Source of the DNA: CAZNPW01 sp964575185 | GTDB lineage: Bacteria; Pseudomonadota; Alphaproteobacteria; Rhodobacterales; Rhodobacteraceae | DNA length: 64,000 nt | Direction: 5' to 3' | Assembly: GCA_964575185.1 (NCBI GenBank) | Contig: CAZNPW010000009.1 | Span: 9,322-73,321, forward strand | In this document: positions 1-9,531 of the stretch, piece by piece | How positions within the stretch are numbered: position 1 is the first letter of the stretch | How the letters are laid out: every line of letters begins with the position of its first letter | Made by a program: the position numbers and the translations under genes | The notes under the pieces: generated by a model | Told to the model about the DNA's origin: nothing | Databases searched by the model: none | The model's input: only the letters and a program-made list of their open reading frames with translations

Positions 1-1075
1 CCCGCACCTTCTCCGCCGGGCCGCCGATGTCCGACGCGATCACCGGGCGGCCGTGCATGAAGGCTTCCTGGATCACCATGGGAGAGTTCTCCCACCAGAC
101 CGACGGCACCACGACCCAGTCGACGCCGCGCATCCGCTGGCCCAGTTGCGCGGGTTCGTAGGGGCCGACCCAGCGCAGGACGCCCTCGTCGATCAGGGGC
201 GCGCGCAGGGCCTCGACGCGGGTGCGGAAGGCCTCGGGCTGGCCTTCGAGGTTGGCGCCGTGGATCTCGACCACGATCCCGCGGCGGCTTTCGGCGGGCA
301 GGGACGCGACGGCGGCGAGCAGCACGTCGACCCCCTTGTAGGGCGTGATCTGGCCGAAGAAGCCGAAGCGGTTGCGCGTCTCGCCGGGGGCGAGCGGCCG
401 CGGGGTCCGGTCGGCAACCCGGACCTGGGCATTCTCCAGCACCGTGATCCGGTCGGGCGCCAGCCCCCAGGCGATGTAGCGCTGGCGCAGGAACTCGGAC
501 GGGGCGACGAAGTGGTCGATCGCCCGGAAGGTCGACCGGAAGCGGTGCTTGCGCAGCCAGAAGGCCTCGATCGTGCGGTCGGGAAAGCACTGCACGCAGT
601 CGTCCAGGCTCTCGCGGCTGCACAGGCGCAGGCTGCCGGGCTTGACCATCTGTCCGTCGTTGCAGCAGATGGCCATCATTTCGTGCAGCGTCAGGAGGAT
701 CGTGACATCGGGCAGGATGCGCCGGATGGCCAGGACGACCTCGAGGCCCAGGTGCGCGAAATGGTGCAGGTGCACCACGGTGGGCCGCAGCCGCGTCAGC
801 AGGTCGGCCAGTCCGGCGAACATGCTGTCGACGTTGGCGCTGCGCATGTCGAACCAGTCGGCGATGCCCTGCTGCCAGAGGTATTCGTCGGTGCGCCGCG
901 GCGTGAGCTGGCCCGTGGCGCCCTGCCTGCGGTCGTGCCGCGCGAGGAACCAGGCGTGTTCGACGTCGGCGTGGGCGCGGTAGCCCTGGAACAGGTTGTA
1001 GGCCGCCGTCTCGCCGCCGCCGAGCGAGAAGTCGGGGTGCCCGTGCGCGACCACGAGGATCCGGTGCGCGGTCAT
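1..1075 (-). CDS. Glycosyltransferase family 4 protein (partial, C-terminus off the left edge)
   Basis: Reading leftwards from an ATG at 1075 gives an open protein that runs off the window. It begins MTAHRILVVAHGHPDFSLGG, a typical GT4 N-terminal Rossmann start with a glycine-rich loop. Later come EAFMHGRPVIASDIGGPAEK, the usual GT4 acceptor/nucleotide-sugar signature near the C-terminal domain, and a FGQITPYKGVDVLL segment. It should transfer a sugar from a nucleotide donor in the cytoplasm, probably for a surface polysaccharide. Its start codon overlaps the stop of the upstream glycosyltransferase (ATGA), so the two are co-translated. The donor and acceptor cannot be read from sequence. About 358 residues are visible. 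Confidence 0.85.
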   Translation of the reverse strand, partial: MTAHRILVVAHGHPDFSLGGGETAAYNLFQGYRAHADVEHAWFLARHDRRQGATGQLTPRRTDEYLWQQGIADWFDMRSANVDSMFAGLADLLTRLRPTVVHLHHFAHLGLEVVLAIRRILPDVTILLTLHEMMAICCNDGQMVKPGSLRLCSRESLDDCVQCFPDRTIEAFWLRKHRFRSTFRAIDHFVAPSEFLRQRYIAWGLAPDRITVLENAQVRVADRTPRPLAPGETRNRFGFFGQITPYKGVDVLLAAVASLPAESRRGIVVEIHGANLEGQPEAFRTRVEALRAPLIDEGVLRWVGPYEPAQLGQRMRGVDWVVVPSVWWENSPMVIQEAFMHGRPVIASDIGGPAEKVR

Positions 1076-2844
1076 GGCGACACGATCCCCTCGATCACGT
1101 CGGCCCAGATCGCCTGGTGCCGCGCGGCATTGGCGATCACCACCCGCTGGCGGAAATCCGCGTCGCCGAGCTGCCGGAACGACTGGCGTTCGAGGTGCAC
1201 CAGCCGCGCGGCCCGGACATAGTAGCTGCGCAGGCCCCTGGCCCGCAGCGCGAGGCAGAGGTGACTGTCCTCGAAATCGCCGACCAGATAGCCTTCGTCC
1301 CACCCGCCCGCCTCCGCCAGCCGCATGCGCGAGGTCAAAAGGCAGGCCCCGGTGACGGCCGCGACCTCCTCGACCTCGGGGCCGCTGTCGAGCCCGGCCG
1401 CCAGCCCCCGCAGGGGATGCGTGTTGATCCAGATCCCGAAGTCGTGATGGCGCTGGAACGCCATGCCCGCGTGCTGAAGCCCGTCGTCGGCATAGACGAG
1501 CTGCGCCCCGACCGCGCCGGCGTCGGGACAGCGCTGCCAGGCCGACAGCATCGCGTCGAGCCAGCCGGGGGCCGTGGGGATCACGTCGCTGTTCAGGAAC
1601 AGCAGCAGGTCGGCATGCGACGCGGCGACGCCGAGATTGTTCGCGCCCGAAAAGCCGCGGTTGATGTCCCCGCCGACCAGCCGCATCCCGATGCCGTGCA
1701 GACGCGACCAGGTCCTGCATTTCCTGACGGCGGCGTCCCAGAGCGCGGGATCGTCGACCACGTAGATGATCTCGGCGCGGCTGCGGACCGTGGGGTCGGC
1801 GGCGAACTCGGCAAGCTGCGCTTCGATGAAGTCGAGCCGTCCGTAGAGCGGGACGATCAGCGAGACCGCTGCATCCCCGGGCGGATGGCCGACCTGACAC
1901 CGTCTGACCTCGGCCACCGACCGCAGCCGCCGCTGTTCGGCCTGCACCCGGGTCAGCAGCGGCCAGTCCACCTGCACCGCGCGTTCGGCAAACTGCCCCA
2001 GCGGGGTCGCAACCCCGAACAGATGCCGGGCGGTATCGACCAGGGTGCCGGTCGTTGCCACCGGCACGCGGTAGGCACCCAACTGCCGCAGCGTGTCGCC
2101 CTCGCGCACCGCGACGAGGACCTCCTGCCCGGGGACGACGTCGGGGACATAGCCGACGAACCCGCAGGCCAGGTGGCTCCAGGGCGACGCGGGATAGGCC
2201 GATGCCACATCCGCCCGCGAAAAGCGGAAGAACTCCGCGAACGGCGTCGTGCCGCCGTCGACGGCCATGAGCAGCAGTTCCTGCGCCGGGTGGTGCAGCG
2301 CCCAGCCGAAGACGACCGCACCGCAGGCGTCGGTCGCGATCATGCCTTCGACGAAGGCCCGCGCCACGGCGGTCGATGCGGGCAGCGCGGCGACATCGCC
2401 CGAGGGCGGCCAGAGGAACGCCGCATCGCCTTGGCCGACGGTCCTTGCCGCCCAGACCTGGGCCGACTGCTGCGGGATGACGAACGGCACCGGAAGGACG
2501 TGGGTTCCGGTGACGGTGTCGACGAGCACGACCTCGCAGGGGCCCGAGGAGAAGTAGCGCCGCGGCACCGGCAGTTCGAATCCTGCATGCGCCGTGCCCT
2601 TGCCCGCGGCGATCACGTCCTCCCGCAGGATATCCGCGGTCACCTCGCCGAAGAAGTTGCCGTTGAGATAGACCTGGACGCGCAAGGGCGTGCTCGACCC
2701 GTCGGCCATCCACCCCCGCAGGCGCACGCCGTCGAAGTCCTCGATGTTGCCAACCGGGGCACGGTCCGGCACCTGGCTCGCGAGATCGGTCTGGACGTGC
2801 ACGCGGCGACCTTTCGGCAGGGTTCCACGGCCGGGAACCTGCAT
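1072..2844 (-). CDS. Glycosyltransferase family 2 protein with N-terminal extension
   Basis: A protein of about 590 residues. The C-terminal half is a GT-A (GT2) domain: VSLIVPLYGRLDFIEAQL opens it, followed by a short acidic VVDDPAL, then GANNLGVAASHADLLLFLNSD with the donor/metal site, and DEGYLVGDFEDSHLCLALRA as the acceptor-side ED motif. The N-terminal half (about 230 residues) has no family I can name, and includes a GWMADGSSTPLRVQVYLNG stretch that looks like a beta-rich domain. The ATG at 2844 was chosen because upstream codons run into the end of the neighbouring dehydratase gene. The stop overlaps the GT4 start by four bases. The pair probably builds an exopolysaccharide or O-antigen. 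Confidence 0.8.
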   Translation of the reverse strand: MQVPGRGTLPKGRRVHVQTDLASQVPDRAPVGNIEDFDGVRLRGWMADGSSTPLRVQVYLNGNFFGEVTADILREDVIAAGKGTAHAGFELPVPRRYFSSGPCEVVLVDTVTGTHVLPVPFVIPQQSAQVWAARTVGQGDAAFLWPPSGDVAALPASTAVARAFVEGMIATDACGAVVFGWALHHPAQELLLMAVDGGTTPFAEFFRFSRADVASAYPASPWSHLACGFVGYVPDVVPGQEVLVAVREGDTLRQLGAYRVPVATTGTLVDTARHLFGVATPLGQFAERAVQVDWPLLTRVQAEQRRLRSVAEVRRCQVGHPPGDAAVSLIVPLYGRLDFIEAQLAEFAADPTVRSRAEIIYVVDDPALWDAAVRKCRTWSRLHGIGMRLVGGDINRGFSGANNLGVAASHADLLLFLNSDVIPTAPGWLDAMLSAWQRCPDAGAVGAQLVYADDGLQHAGMAFQRHHDFGIWINTHPLRGLAAGLDSGPEVEEVAAVTGACLLTSRMRLAEAGGWDEGYLVGDFEDSHLCLALRARGLRSYYVRAARLVHLERQSFRQLGDADFRQRVVIANAARHQAIWADVIEGIVSP

Positions 2845-2912
2845 CTGCGGCACAGGCCTAGCGGAAAACCGCCCGTCCCTCAAGCGCGCTGCGGTGGCGG
2901 CCACCTCCGGCG

Positions 2913-4655
2913 TCAATGGCTTTCGCGCGCGACCGCGTTGCCGCGGCAGCCGATCAGGAAGTCCATGTCGGCCCCCAGATGCGCGCCCTGGACGTGGTCG
3001 TGGTAAAGCTGCGCGTAGCCGCCGGCGGGGCGGGCGACGGGGCTTTGCCAGGCGGCCAGCCGTGCGGCGAGTTCGGCCTCGGGGATGTCGAGGTGCAGGC
3101 GGCGACCCGCCACGTCGAGCTCGATCATGTCGCCGGTCCGCACCACCGCCAGCGGGCCGCCCCGCGCGGCCTCGGGCGAGGTGTGCAGCACCACGGTGCC
3201 GTAGGCGGTGCCCGACATGCGGGCGTCGCTGATGCGGACCATGTCGGTGATGCCCTTCCGCAGCACCTTGGGCGGCAGGCCCATGTTGCCGACCTCGGCC
3301 ATGCCCGGATAGCCGCGGGGGCCGCACATCTTCATCACCATCACGCAGGTCTCGTCGATGTCGAGCGCCTCGTCGTCGATCCGCGCCTTGTAGTCGTCGA
3401 TGTCCTCGAACACGACCGCCCGGCCGCGGTGCTGCATCAGGTGGGGGCTTGCGGCCGACGGCTTCAGCACCGCGCCGTCGGGGGCGAGGTTGCCGCGCAC
3501 CACCACGATGCCGCCCGACTGCGTCAGCGCGCGCTCCACCGGCAGGATCACGTCCGCGTGGTGGTTGCGGACGTCCCTGACCTCGTCCCAGATCGCCCCG
3601 CCGCTGACGGTCAGGCTGTCGCGGTTCAGAAGCCCCGCCTCGCCCAGCCGCTGGATGACCACGGGCAGGCCGCCGGCGTAGAAGAACTCCTCCATCAGGT
3701 ACTTGCCCGACGGCATCAGGTTCACGATCGTCGGCACGTCGCGGCCCCAGGCGTCCCAGTCGTCGAGGGACAGCGGGATGCCCACCCGCCCCGCGATGGC
3801 GAGCAGGTGGATGACGGCGTTGGTCGATCCGCCGATCGCGGCGTTGGTGCGGATCGCGTTCTGGAAGGCCTCGCGCGTCAGGATGTGGCTGGGGCGCAGG
3901 TCGTCCTTGACCATCTGCACGATCCGCCGCCCCGACAGGTGCGCCATGACGCGGCGGCGGCTGTCGACCGCGGGGATGGCGGCGTTGCCGGACAGGGTCA
4001 TCCCCAGAGCCTCGACCATGCTCGCCATGGTGCTGGCGGTGCCCATCGTGTTGCAGGACCCAGGGCTGCGGCTCATCGACGCCTCTGCCTCAATGAACTC
4101 GGACGAGGTCATCTCCCCGGCCTTCACGGCCTCGGAGAACTTCCACAAGTGGGTGCCGGAGCCGACGCGCTCGCCGCGGAAATACCCGTTCAGCATAGGC
4201 CCGCCCGAGACCATGATGGTGGGGATGTCGCAGCTTGCGGCCCCCATGAGCAGCGACGGCGTGGTCTTGTCGCAGCCGACCAGCGCCACGCAGCCGTCCA
4301 TCTGCTGGCCGCGGATCGTCTCCTCCACCGCCATGGCGGCGAGGTTGCGGAACATCATCGCGGTGGGGCGGAAGCCCGATTCGCTGACCGAGAACACCGG
4401 CACGTCCACCGGCAGCCCGCCTGCCTCGTAGACCCCGTGCTTCACCCGCTGCGCGAGGTCGTTCATGTGCGCGTTGCAGGGGTTCAGCTCGGAGAAGGTG
4501 TTCAGGATGCCGATCACCGGGCGGCCGTCGAACAGGTCGGGGGGCAGGCCCTGATTCTGCATCCAGGACCGGTGGTAGATCGCGTCCTTCGAGACGCCCG
4601 CGAACCATTCCTGGCTGCGCAGCTTCCGGGGCCAGGGTGCGGGTTTCCAGGTCAT
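2913..4655 (-). CDS. IlvD/Edd family sugar-acid dehydratase, probably L-arabinonate dehydratase
   Basis: A 580-residue protein of the IlvD/Edd family, cytoplasmic Fe-S dehydratases that turn a sugar acid or dihydroxyacid into a 2-keto-3-deoxy acid. Family cysteines are visible in LNPCNAHMNDLA, GCDKTTPSLLMGAASCD and SRSPGSCNTMGTAST. Length and the C-terminal DARMSGTAYGTVVLHTSPE match pentonate dehydratases rather than biosynthetic IlvD. Its start is ATGA-coupled to gguC, placing it at the end of the chvE-gguABC operon. That context supports L-arabinonate (or D-xylonate/galactonate) as substrate, in the oxidative route to 2-oxoglutarate semialdehyde. The exact substrate is inferred from context. 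Confidence 0.85.
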   Translation of the reverse strand: MTWKPAPWPRKLRSQEWFAGVSKDAIYHRSWMQNQGLPPDLFDGRPVIGILNTFSELNPCNAHMNDLAQRVKHGVYEAGGLPVDVPVFSVSESGFRPTAMMFRNLAAMAVEETIRGQQMDGCVALVGCDKTTPSLLMGAASCDIPTIMVSGGPMLNGYFRGERVGSGTHLWKFSEAVKAGEMTSSEFIEAEASMSRSPGSCNTMGTASTMASMVEALGMTLSGNAAIPAVDSRRRVMAHLSGRRIVQMVKDDLRPSHILTREAFQNAIRTNAAIGGSTNAVIHLLAIAGRVGIPLSLDDWDAWGRDVPTIVNLMPSGKYLMEEFFYAGGLPVVIQRLGEAGLLNRDSLTVSGGAIWDEVRDVRNHHADVILPVERALTQSGGIVVVRGNLAPDGAVLKPSAASPHLMQHRGRAVVFEDIDDYKARIDDEALDIDETCVMVMKMCGPRGYPGMAEVGNMGLPPKVLRKGITDMVRISDARMSGTAYGTVVLHTSPEAARGGPLAVVRTGDMIELDVAGRRLHLDIPEAELAARLAAWQSPVARPAGGYAQLYHDHVQGAHLGADMDFLIGCRGNAVARESH

Positions 4656-5623
4656 AGGGGCGTCACTTTCACGGGGGTTTCGTCGTTCGCGTCGAAGGCG
4701 AGCGGGTTTGTCAGCGGCAGGCCGAAGGCGTCCGCCGCGATCTCGAAGGTATCGCCGGGCGCGGGCTTTATGCCGTCGGCAAAGGACAGCGTCGCGGTTC
4801 CGAACATGTGGACATGCACGTCGCCGGGCTGGCGGAAGAGCGCATACTTGAAGTGGTGATGTTCCAGGTTGGCGAAGGTATGGCTCATGTTCGCCTGCCC
4901 GCTCAGGAACGGTTTTTCCCAGATCACCGTCCCGGCGCGGAGGATGCGGCTGGTGCCCCGGATGTCGGCGGGCAGGTCGCCCAGCAGGATCTCCGGTCCG
5001 AAGCTGGCCGGGCGCAGCTTGGAATGGGCGAGGAAGAGGTAGTTGATCCGCTCGGTCACATGGTCCGAGAACTCGTTGGCCAGCGCCCAGCCGATCCGCG
5101 CGGGTGTGCCGTCCGGGCCGATCAGGTAGATGCCCGCGACCTCCGGCTCCTCCCCGCCATCGAGCGCGAAACCGGGGGCGGTCAGGGGCGCGCCGGGGGC
5201 TGTGGCGGTGTGGCCGTTGCCCTTGTAGAACCACTCCGGCTGCACGCCGATCGTGCCATCCGCGGGCCGCCCGCCCTCCAGCCCCATGCGGAACATCTTC
5301 ATCGAATCCGTCAGCGCCTCGGTGGGGGTGCTGTGCATCGCGTCGCGCGTGGCGGCGCTGCCGAGATGCGTGAGGCCGGTGCCCGTCAGGTGCATGTGCG
5401 CGGGGTCGGGGTGGGTGATCGGCAGCATCACCCGGCCCGCCGCGAGCAGCGCAGGCAGGTCCACCGGCTCGCCCCGCCCCCGCGCCGCGATGACCTCCGC
5501 CAGCCCCCGCCTCTGGGTCAGCGCCGCCTGCGCCAGCGCGTAGGTGGACGCGGCCCCCGGCACGATCCAGGCGCCCGAACCGTCCCGGGCGACGACGGCC
5601 CCCACGATCTGCGAAATCCGCAT
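4652..5623 (-). CDS. gguC: GguC / AraD1-family protein (fumarylacetoacetate hydrolase-like)
   Basis: A 323-residue protein starting MRISQIVGAVVARDGSGAWI. FAH-fold features include PEWFYKGNG, EPEVAGIYLIGPDG and the ALANEFSDHVTERIN segment with acidic metal ligands. Its place between the sugar permease gguB and the dehydratase matches the ggu operon known from Agrobacterium. Family members are annotated AraD1, and context suggests it acts on the 2-keto-3-deoxy pentonate made by the neighbouring dehydratase, either as dehydratase or hydrolase. That reaction is inferred. The start (ATG at 5623) overlaps the gguB stop by one base, and its own stop overlaps the dehydratase start by four. Confidence 0.85.
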   Translation of the reverse strand: MRISQIVGAVVARDGSGAWIVPGAASTYALAQAALTQRRGLAEVIAARGRGEPVDLPALLAAGRVMLPITHPDPAHMHLTGTGLTHLGSAATRDAMHSTPTEALTDSMKMFRMGLEGGRPADGTIGVQPEWFYKGNGHTATAPGAPLTAPGFALDGGEEPEVAGIYLIGPDGTPARIGWALANEFSDHVTERINYLFLAHSKLRPASFGPEILLGDLPADIRGTSRILRAGTVIWEKPFLSGQANMSHTFANLEHHHFKYALFRQPGDVHVHMFGTATLSFADGIKPAPGDTFEIAADAFGLPLTNPLAFDANDETPVKVTPL

Positions 5624-6843
5624 CACTTGCTCTTGTTGTAGACGTCGAAGATGACCGCGGCCAGCAGCACCAGGCCCTTGATGACCTGCTGGTAGTCGAT
5701 CCCGATCCCCAGGATCGACATGCCGTTGTTCATCACCCCCATGATGAGCGCGCCGACCACGACCCCCACGATCTTGCCCGACCCGCCCGTCATCGACGCC
5801 CCGCCGATGAAGACCGCGGCGATGACGTCGAGCTCGAACCCCGTGCCCGCCTTGGGCGTCGCGCTGTTCAGCCGGGCGGTGACGATCATCCCCGCCAGCG
5901 CCGCCAGCGCGCCCATGTTGACGAAGCACCAGAAGACCAGCCGGCTGGTGTTGATCCCCGACAGCTTCGCGGCCTTCTCGTTGCCCCCCGTGGCATAGAT
6001 GCGCCGCCCGGCCGAGGTATTCTCGGTGAAGAAGGCGTAGAGGACCGTCAGCACCACGAGGATCACCAGCACGTTCGGCAGCCCGCGGAACTGCGCGAGC
6101 TTCCAGCCGACGAAGATCAGCGCGGCGGTCACGATGGCGTAGCGGCCCCAGAACAGCGCCGCAGGCTCGGGCACGATGCCGAAGCTCGCGTCGCGCTGGC
6201 GCGCCCGCAGGCCGAGCCAGATGAGCAGGATCGCCGCCGCCAGGACCGCCACCATCGTGGTGCCATTGAACCGTTCCATCCCCAGCAGGGCCTGGTCCCA
6301 GTTGCCGAAGGCGTCGGGGACGAAGCCGTTCGACATCGCCTGGAACGCGCGCGGGAAGGGGCCGATGTTCTGCCCGCCCAGCATCCACAGCGTCAGCCCG
6401 CGGAACACGAGCATCCCGGCCAGCGTCACGATGAAACTGGGGATGCGCCAGTAGGCCACCCAGTAGCCCTGCGCCGCGCCGATCAGCCCGCCCGCGACCA
6501 GCGTCAGCGGGATCACCAGCCAGACCGTCAGCCCCACCTGCACCGTCAATGCCGCCGCGATGGCCCCGGTGAAGGCCGCGACCGAGCCGACCGACAGGTC
6601 GATGTGCCCGGCCACGATCACCAGCAGCATCCCCAGCGCCATGACGATGACGTAGGAGTTCTGCAGGAACAGGTTGGTGATGTTCTGCGCCGACAGGAAG
6701 TCGACGTCGCCCAGCATCACCCGCACGATCACGGTGAAGAAGAACACGATGGCGACCAGCGCCACGAGCATCCCGTTTTCCCGCAGATGCCCGCCGACGG
6801 AGGCGCGCGGCGCGGCGGGGGCGGCGGTGGCTTGCGCGGTCAT
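5623..6843 (-). CDS. gguB: Multiple-monosaccharide ABC transporter permease GguB
   Basis: A 406-residue inner-membrane permease of the ribose/xylose (CUT2) class. Hydrophobic helices begin at NGMLVALVAIVFFFTVIVRV, and the family hallmark GHIDLSVGSVAAFTGAIAA is present, as is the C-terminal GASMTGGSGKIVGVVVGALI loop that contacts the ATPase. One long permease serves as a homodimer in this family. ATG at 6843 was chosen because it sits in the ATGA overlap with gguA. It should carry pentoses and hexoses delivered by ChvE. Confidence 0.93.
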   Translation of the reverse strand: MTAQATAAPAAPRASVGGHLRENGMLVALVAIVFFFTVIVRVMLGDVDFLSAQNITNLFLQNSYVIVMALGMLLVIVAGHIDLSVGSVAAFTGAIAAALTVQVGLTVWLVIPLTLVAGGLIGAAQGYWVAYWRIPSFIVTLAGMLVFRGLTLWMLGGQNIGPFPRAFQAMSNGFVPDAFGNWDQALLGMERFNGTTMVAVLAAAILLIWLGLRARQRDASFGIVPEPAALFWGRYAIVTAALIFVGWKLAQFRGLPNVLVILVVLTVLYAFFTENTSAGRRIYATGGNEKAAKLSGINTSRLVFWCFVNMGALAALAGMIVTARLNSATPKAGTGFELDVIAAVFIGGASMTGGSGKIVGVVVGALIMGVMNNGMSILGIGIDYQQVIKGLVLLAAVIFDVYNKSK

Positions 6844-8363
6844 GCGGCTTTTCCTTTCAGGATCATCCCCATGATCCGCTCCTGGCTGGCCTCGGCGCGC
6901 GACAGCTCGCCCACGATCCGGCCTTCGTTCATCACAGTGATGCGGTCGCACATGCCCAGAAGCTCGGGCATCTCGCTGGAAATCATCACCACCCCCCGCC
7001 CCTGCGCCGCAAGCTGGTTCATGATCTGGTAGATCTCGAACTTGGCCCCCACGTCGATCCCCCGCGTCGGCTCATCGAGGATCAGCACCTGCGGGTCGGT
7101 GAACAGCCATTTCGACAGCACGACCTTCTGCTGGTTGCCGCCCGACAGGTTCACGACCTTCTGCCGCACGCCGGGGGTGCGGATGTTCATCCGCGTCCGG
7201 TACTCCTCGGCCACCTTCGCCTCGCGCCGCTTGTCGAGCACGCCGCGCAGGGCGATTCCGGCAAGGTTGGCGAGCGAGATGTTCCACAGGATCGGCTCCT
7301 CGAGCACCAGGCCCAGCGCCTTGCGGTCCTCGGTGACGTAGCTGATCCCGGCCGCGATGGCCTTCGGCACGGTCGACACGTCGACCACCCGTCCGCCCAT
7401 CCGCACCGTCCCCCGGTGCCCCCGCCCGTAGCTGCGCCCGAAGATGGACATGGCGAGTTCGGTCCGCCCCGCGCCCATCAGCCCGGCGATCCCCACGATC
7501 TCGCCGCGGCGCACGGTCAGGTGCGCGTCGCGGATCATCTGGCGGTCCTGCTGGTCGGGGTGCCAGACCGACCAGCCCTCGACCTCCATCAGCACCTCGC
7601 CGATTGCGGGCGTGCGGTCGGGGTAGCGGTGCGCCATGTCGCGGCCGACCATGTCGCGGATGATGCGGTCCTCGGTGATCTCGTGCCGCGCCATGGTGCT
7701 GATCGTCGCGCCGTCGCGGATCACCGTCACGCGGTCGGCCACGCGGGCGATCTCGTTGAGCTTGTGGCTGATGATGATCTGGGTCACCCCCTGCGCCTTC
7801 AGCTCCAGCATCAGGTCCAGGAGCTTCGCGCTGTCGTTCTCCTGCAGCGCCGCCGTCGGCTCGTCGAGGATCAGCAGCCGCACGTCCTTGGCCAGCGCCT
7901 TGGCGATCTCGATCAGCTGCTGCTTGCCGACGCCGAGCTTGCCGACGGGGGTGGAGGGTGGCTCGCTCAGCCCGACCTTGCGCAGCCAGCCTTCGGTCTT
8001 CTGAAACGCCTCGGGCCAGTTGATGACCCCGCGCCGCGCGACCTCGTTGCCGAGGAACAGGTTTTCGGCGATCGACAGAAGCGGCACCAGCGCGAGTTCC
8101 TGGTGGATGATGATGATGCCCTTGGCTTCGCTGTCGCGGATGCCGCGCAGCGCCAGCGGCTGGCCGTCGTAGACGATCTCGCCGTCGTAGGACCCCTGCG
8201 GGTAGACCCCCGACAGCACCTTCATCAGCGTGGACTTGCCCGCGCCGTTCTCGCCGCAGATGGCGTGGATTTCCCCGGCCTCCACGGTCAGGTCCACGCG
8301 GTCGAGCGCGCGCACCCCCGGGAAGACCTTGCTGATCCCCCGCATCTCCAGAAGTGCCGGCAT
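6840..8363 (-). CDS. gguA: Multiple-monosaccharide ABC transporter ATP-binding protein GguA
   Basis: A 507-residue double ATPase of the CUT2 sugar ABC class. The N-terminal half has Walker A GENGAGKST and Walker B LLILDEPTAAL. The C-terminal half starts at about residue 275 with the degenerate GLMGAGRTELAM, then the signature LSGGNQQKV and Walker B VLILDEPTRGIDVG. This asymmetry is normal for the family (AraG/RbsA/XylG). It lies 49 bases after chvE, separated by a strong stem-loop, and is ATGA-coupled to gguB. It powers uptake of arabinose, galactose, glucose or xylose bound by ChvE. Confidence 0.95.
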   Translation of the reverse strand: MPALLEMRGISKVFPGVRALDRVDLTVEAGEIHAICGENGAGKSTLMKVLSGVYPQGSYDGEIVYDGQPLALRGIRDSEAKGIIIIHQELALVPLLSIAENLFLGNEVARRGVINWPEAFQKTEGWLRKVGLSEPPSTPVGKLGVGKQQLIEIAKALAKDVRLLILDEPTAALQENDSAKLLDLMLELKAQGVTQIIISHKLNEIARVADRVTVIRDGATISTMARHEITEDRIIRDMVGRDMAHRYPDRTPAIGEVLMEVEGWSVWHPDQQDRQMIRDAHLTVRRGEIVGIAGLMGAGRTELAMSIFGRSYGRGHRGTVRMGGRVVDVSTVPKAIAAGISYVTEDRKALGLVLEEPILWNISLANLAGIALRGVLDKRREAKVAEEYRTRMNIRTPGVRQKVVNLSGGNQQKVVLSKWLFTDPQVLILDEPTRGIDVGAKFEIYQIMNQLAAQGRGVVMISSEMPELLGMCDRITVMNEGRIVGELSRAEASQERIMGMILKGKAA

Positions 8364-8381
8364 CGTCCCCCCGCACGGCAG

Positions 8382-8405
8382 GCCGGCCCCCGCGAAGGGG
8401 CCGGC
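8382..8405 (-). terminator. Intercistronic stem-loop between chvE and gguA
   Basis: A 9-base-pair GC stem (GCCGGCCCC / GGGGCCGGC) with a six-base loop lies between the chvE stop and the gguA start. There is no clear U run. Similar hairpins after binding-protein genes often stabilise the upstream message or terminate partially, so the binding protein is made in excess. That role is inferred. Confidence 0.5.
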
Positions 8406-8412
8406 GCCGAGG

Positions 8413-9486
8413 CTACTTCAGCTGGTCGGCGGTGTAGTAGCCCGAATCGACCAGCACCTTCTGGATGTCGGCCACGTTCACCGTGACCGGCTTCAGCAGG
8501 TAGGACGGCACGACCTTCACGCCGTTGTCGTAGGTCGTGGTGTCGTTGATCTCGGGCTCACCGCCTTCGAGGATCGCGTTCACCATGCCCACGGTCACGC
8601 GGGCCAGTTCGCGGGTGTCCTTGAAGACGGTCGAATACTGCTCGCCCGCCATCATCGACTTGACCGACGGGATCTCGGCGTCCTGCCCCGTGACGCAGGG
8701 CATCTTCAGGTCGCCCGTGCCGTAGCCGACCCCCTTGACCGAGGACAGGATCCCGATCGACAGCCCGTCATAGGGCGACAGCGCCCCGTTCAGCACCGTG
8801 TCGCCGTAGTTGGCCGACAACAGGTTGTCCATCCGGGCCTGCGCCACCGCGCCGTCCCAGCGCAGGGTGCCCACCACGTCCATGCCCGTCTGGCCCGACG
8901 GGATCGCGATGTCGCCCGCGTCGATCATCGGCTGCAGCACGCTCATCGCGCCGTTGTAGAAGAAGAAGGCGTTGTTGTCGTCGGGGCTGCCGCCGAACAG
9001 CTCCACGTTGAAGGGCTTGGTCCCGGCGAAGCGTTCGTTCAGGCACTGCACCAGGCTTTGCGCCTGCAGCACGCCGACCTGGAAGTTGTCGAAGGTAGCG
9101 TAGTAGTCGACGTTGGCGCTGTCGCGGATCAGCCGGTCGTAGGCGATGACCTTGATGCCGCTCGCGGCCGCGTTCTCCAGGGCATTCGACAGCGTGGTGC
9201 CGTCGATGGCCGCGATCACCAGCACGTCCACCCCTTGGGTGATCATGTTCTCGACCTGGCTCAGCTGGGTCGGGATGTCGTCCTCGGCGTATTGCAGCAC
9301 GGTCCCGTAACCCGCGGCCTCGAACTGTTCGACCATCGAGTTGCCGTCGCTGATCCAGCGGCTCGACGATTGCGTCGGCATGGCGATGCCGATCGTGCCC
9401 TTTTCCTGCGCCTGCAGCGGGGCCAGAGACAGCACCACGGCCAGGCCGGATGCGGCGGCGAGCGCCGCGCGTCGTGTGAATGTCAT
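8413..9486 (-). CDS. chvE: Periplasmic multiple-sugar-binding protein ChvE
   Basis: A 357-residue type-1 periplasmic sugar-binding protein. It has a signal peptide MTFTRRAALAAASGLAVVLS ending near LQAQ, then GTIGIAMPTQSSSRWISDG, typical of ChvE. DVLVIAAIDGTTLSNALENA and VIAYDRLIRDSANVDYYATF are ligand-pocket regions of the family. ChvE binds arabinose, galactose, glucose and xylose for the GguAB transporter, and in Agrobacterium also signals to VirA; no vir genes are here. It is the first gene of the ggu operon, with the LysR-type gene divergent 106 bases away. Confidence 0.94.
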   Translation of the reverse strand: MTFTRRAALAAASGLAVVLSLAPLQAQEKGTIGIAMPTQSSSRWISDGNSMVEQFEAAGYGTVLQYAEDDIPTQLSQVENMITQGVDVLVIAAIDGTTLSNALENAAASGIKVIAYDRLIRDSANVDYYATFDNFQVGVLQAQSLVQCLNERFAGTKPFNVELFGGSPDDNNAFFFYNGAMSVLQPMIDAGDIAIPSGQTGMDVVGTLRWDGAVAQARMDNLLSANYGDTVLNGALSPYDGLSIGILSSVKGVGYGTGDLKMPCVTGQDAEIPSVKSMMAGEQYSTVFKDTRELARVTVGMVNAILEGGEPEINDTTTYDNGVKVVPSYLLKPVTVNVADIQKVLVDSGYYTADQLK

Positions 9487-9531
9487 GTCGTCCTCCCAAG
9501 GCCCGGACTTGCGCCGGGCCGGGGCGCACTA

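Noticed and set aside
2483..2508. Minus-strand GGAAC-N17-CGTT inside the GT2 gene
   Set aside because: It matches the stress promoter but lies in the coding region, about 340 bases after the start codon and far from any downstream start. About one such hit is expected by chance.
1117..3006. Long plus-strand open frame of 629 codons opposite the GT2 gene
   Set aside because: It is rich in Arg, Pro, Gly and His with no motif; the minus strand encodes clear glycosyltransferase motifs. Long antisense frames are expected at this GC content. The same applies to many others, e.g. opposite the dehydratase (2916-4859), the FtsX permease (11411-14218), the kinase (23674-25890) and the E2/E1 genes (47607-51014).
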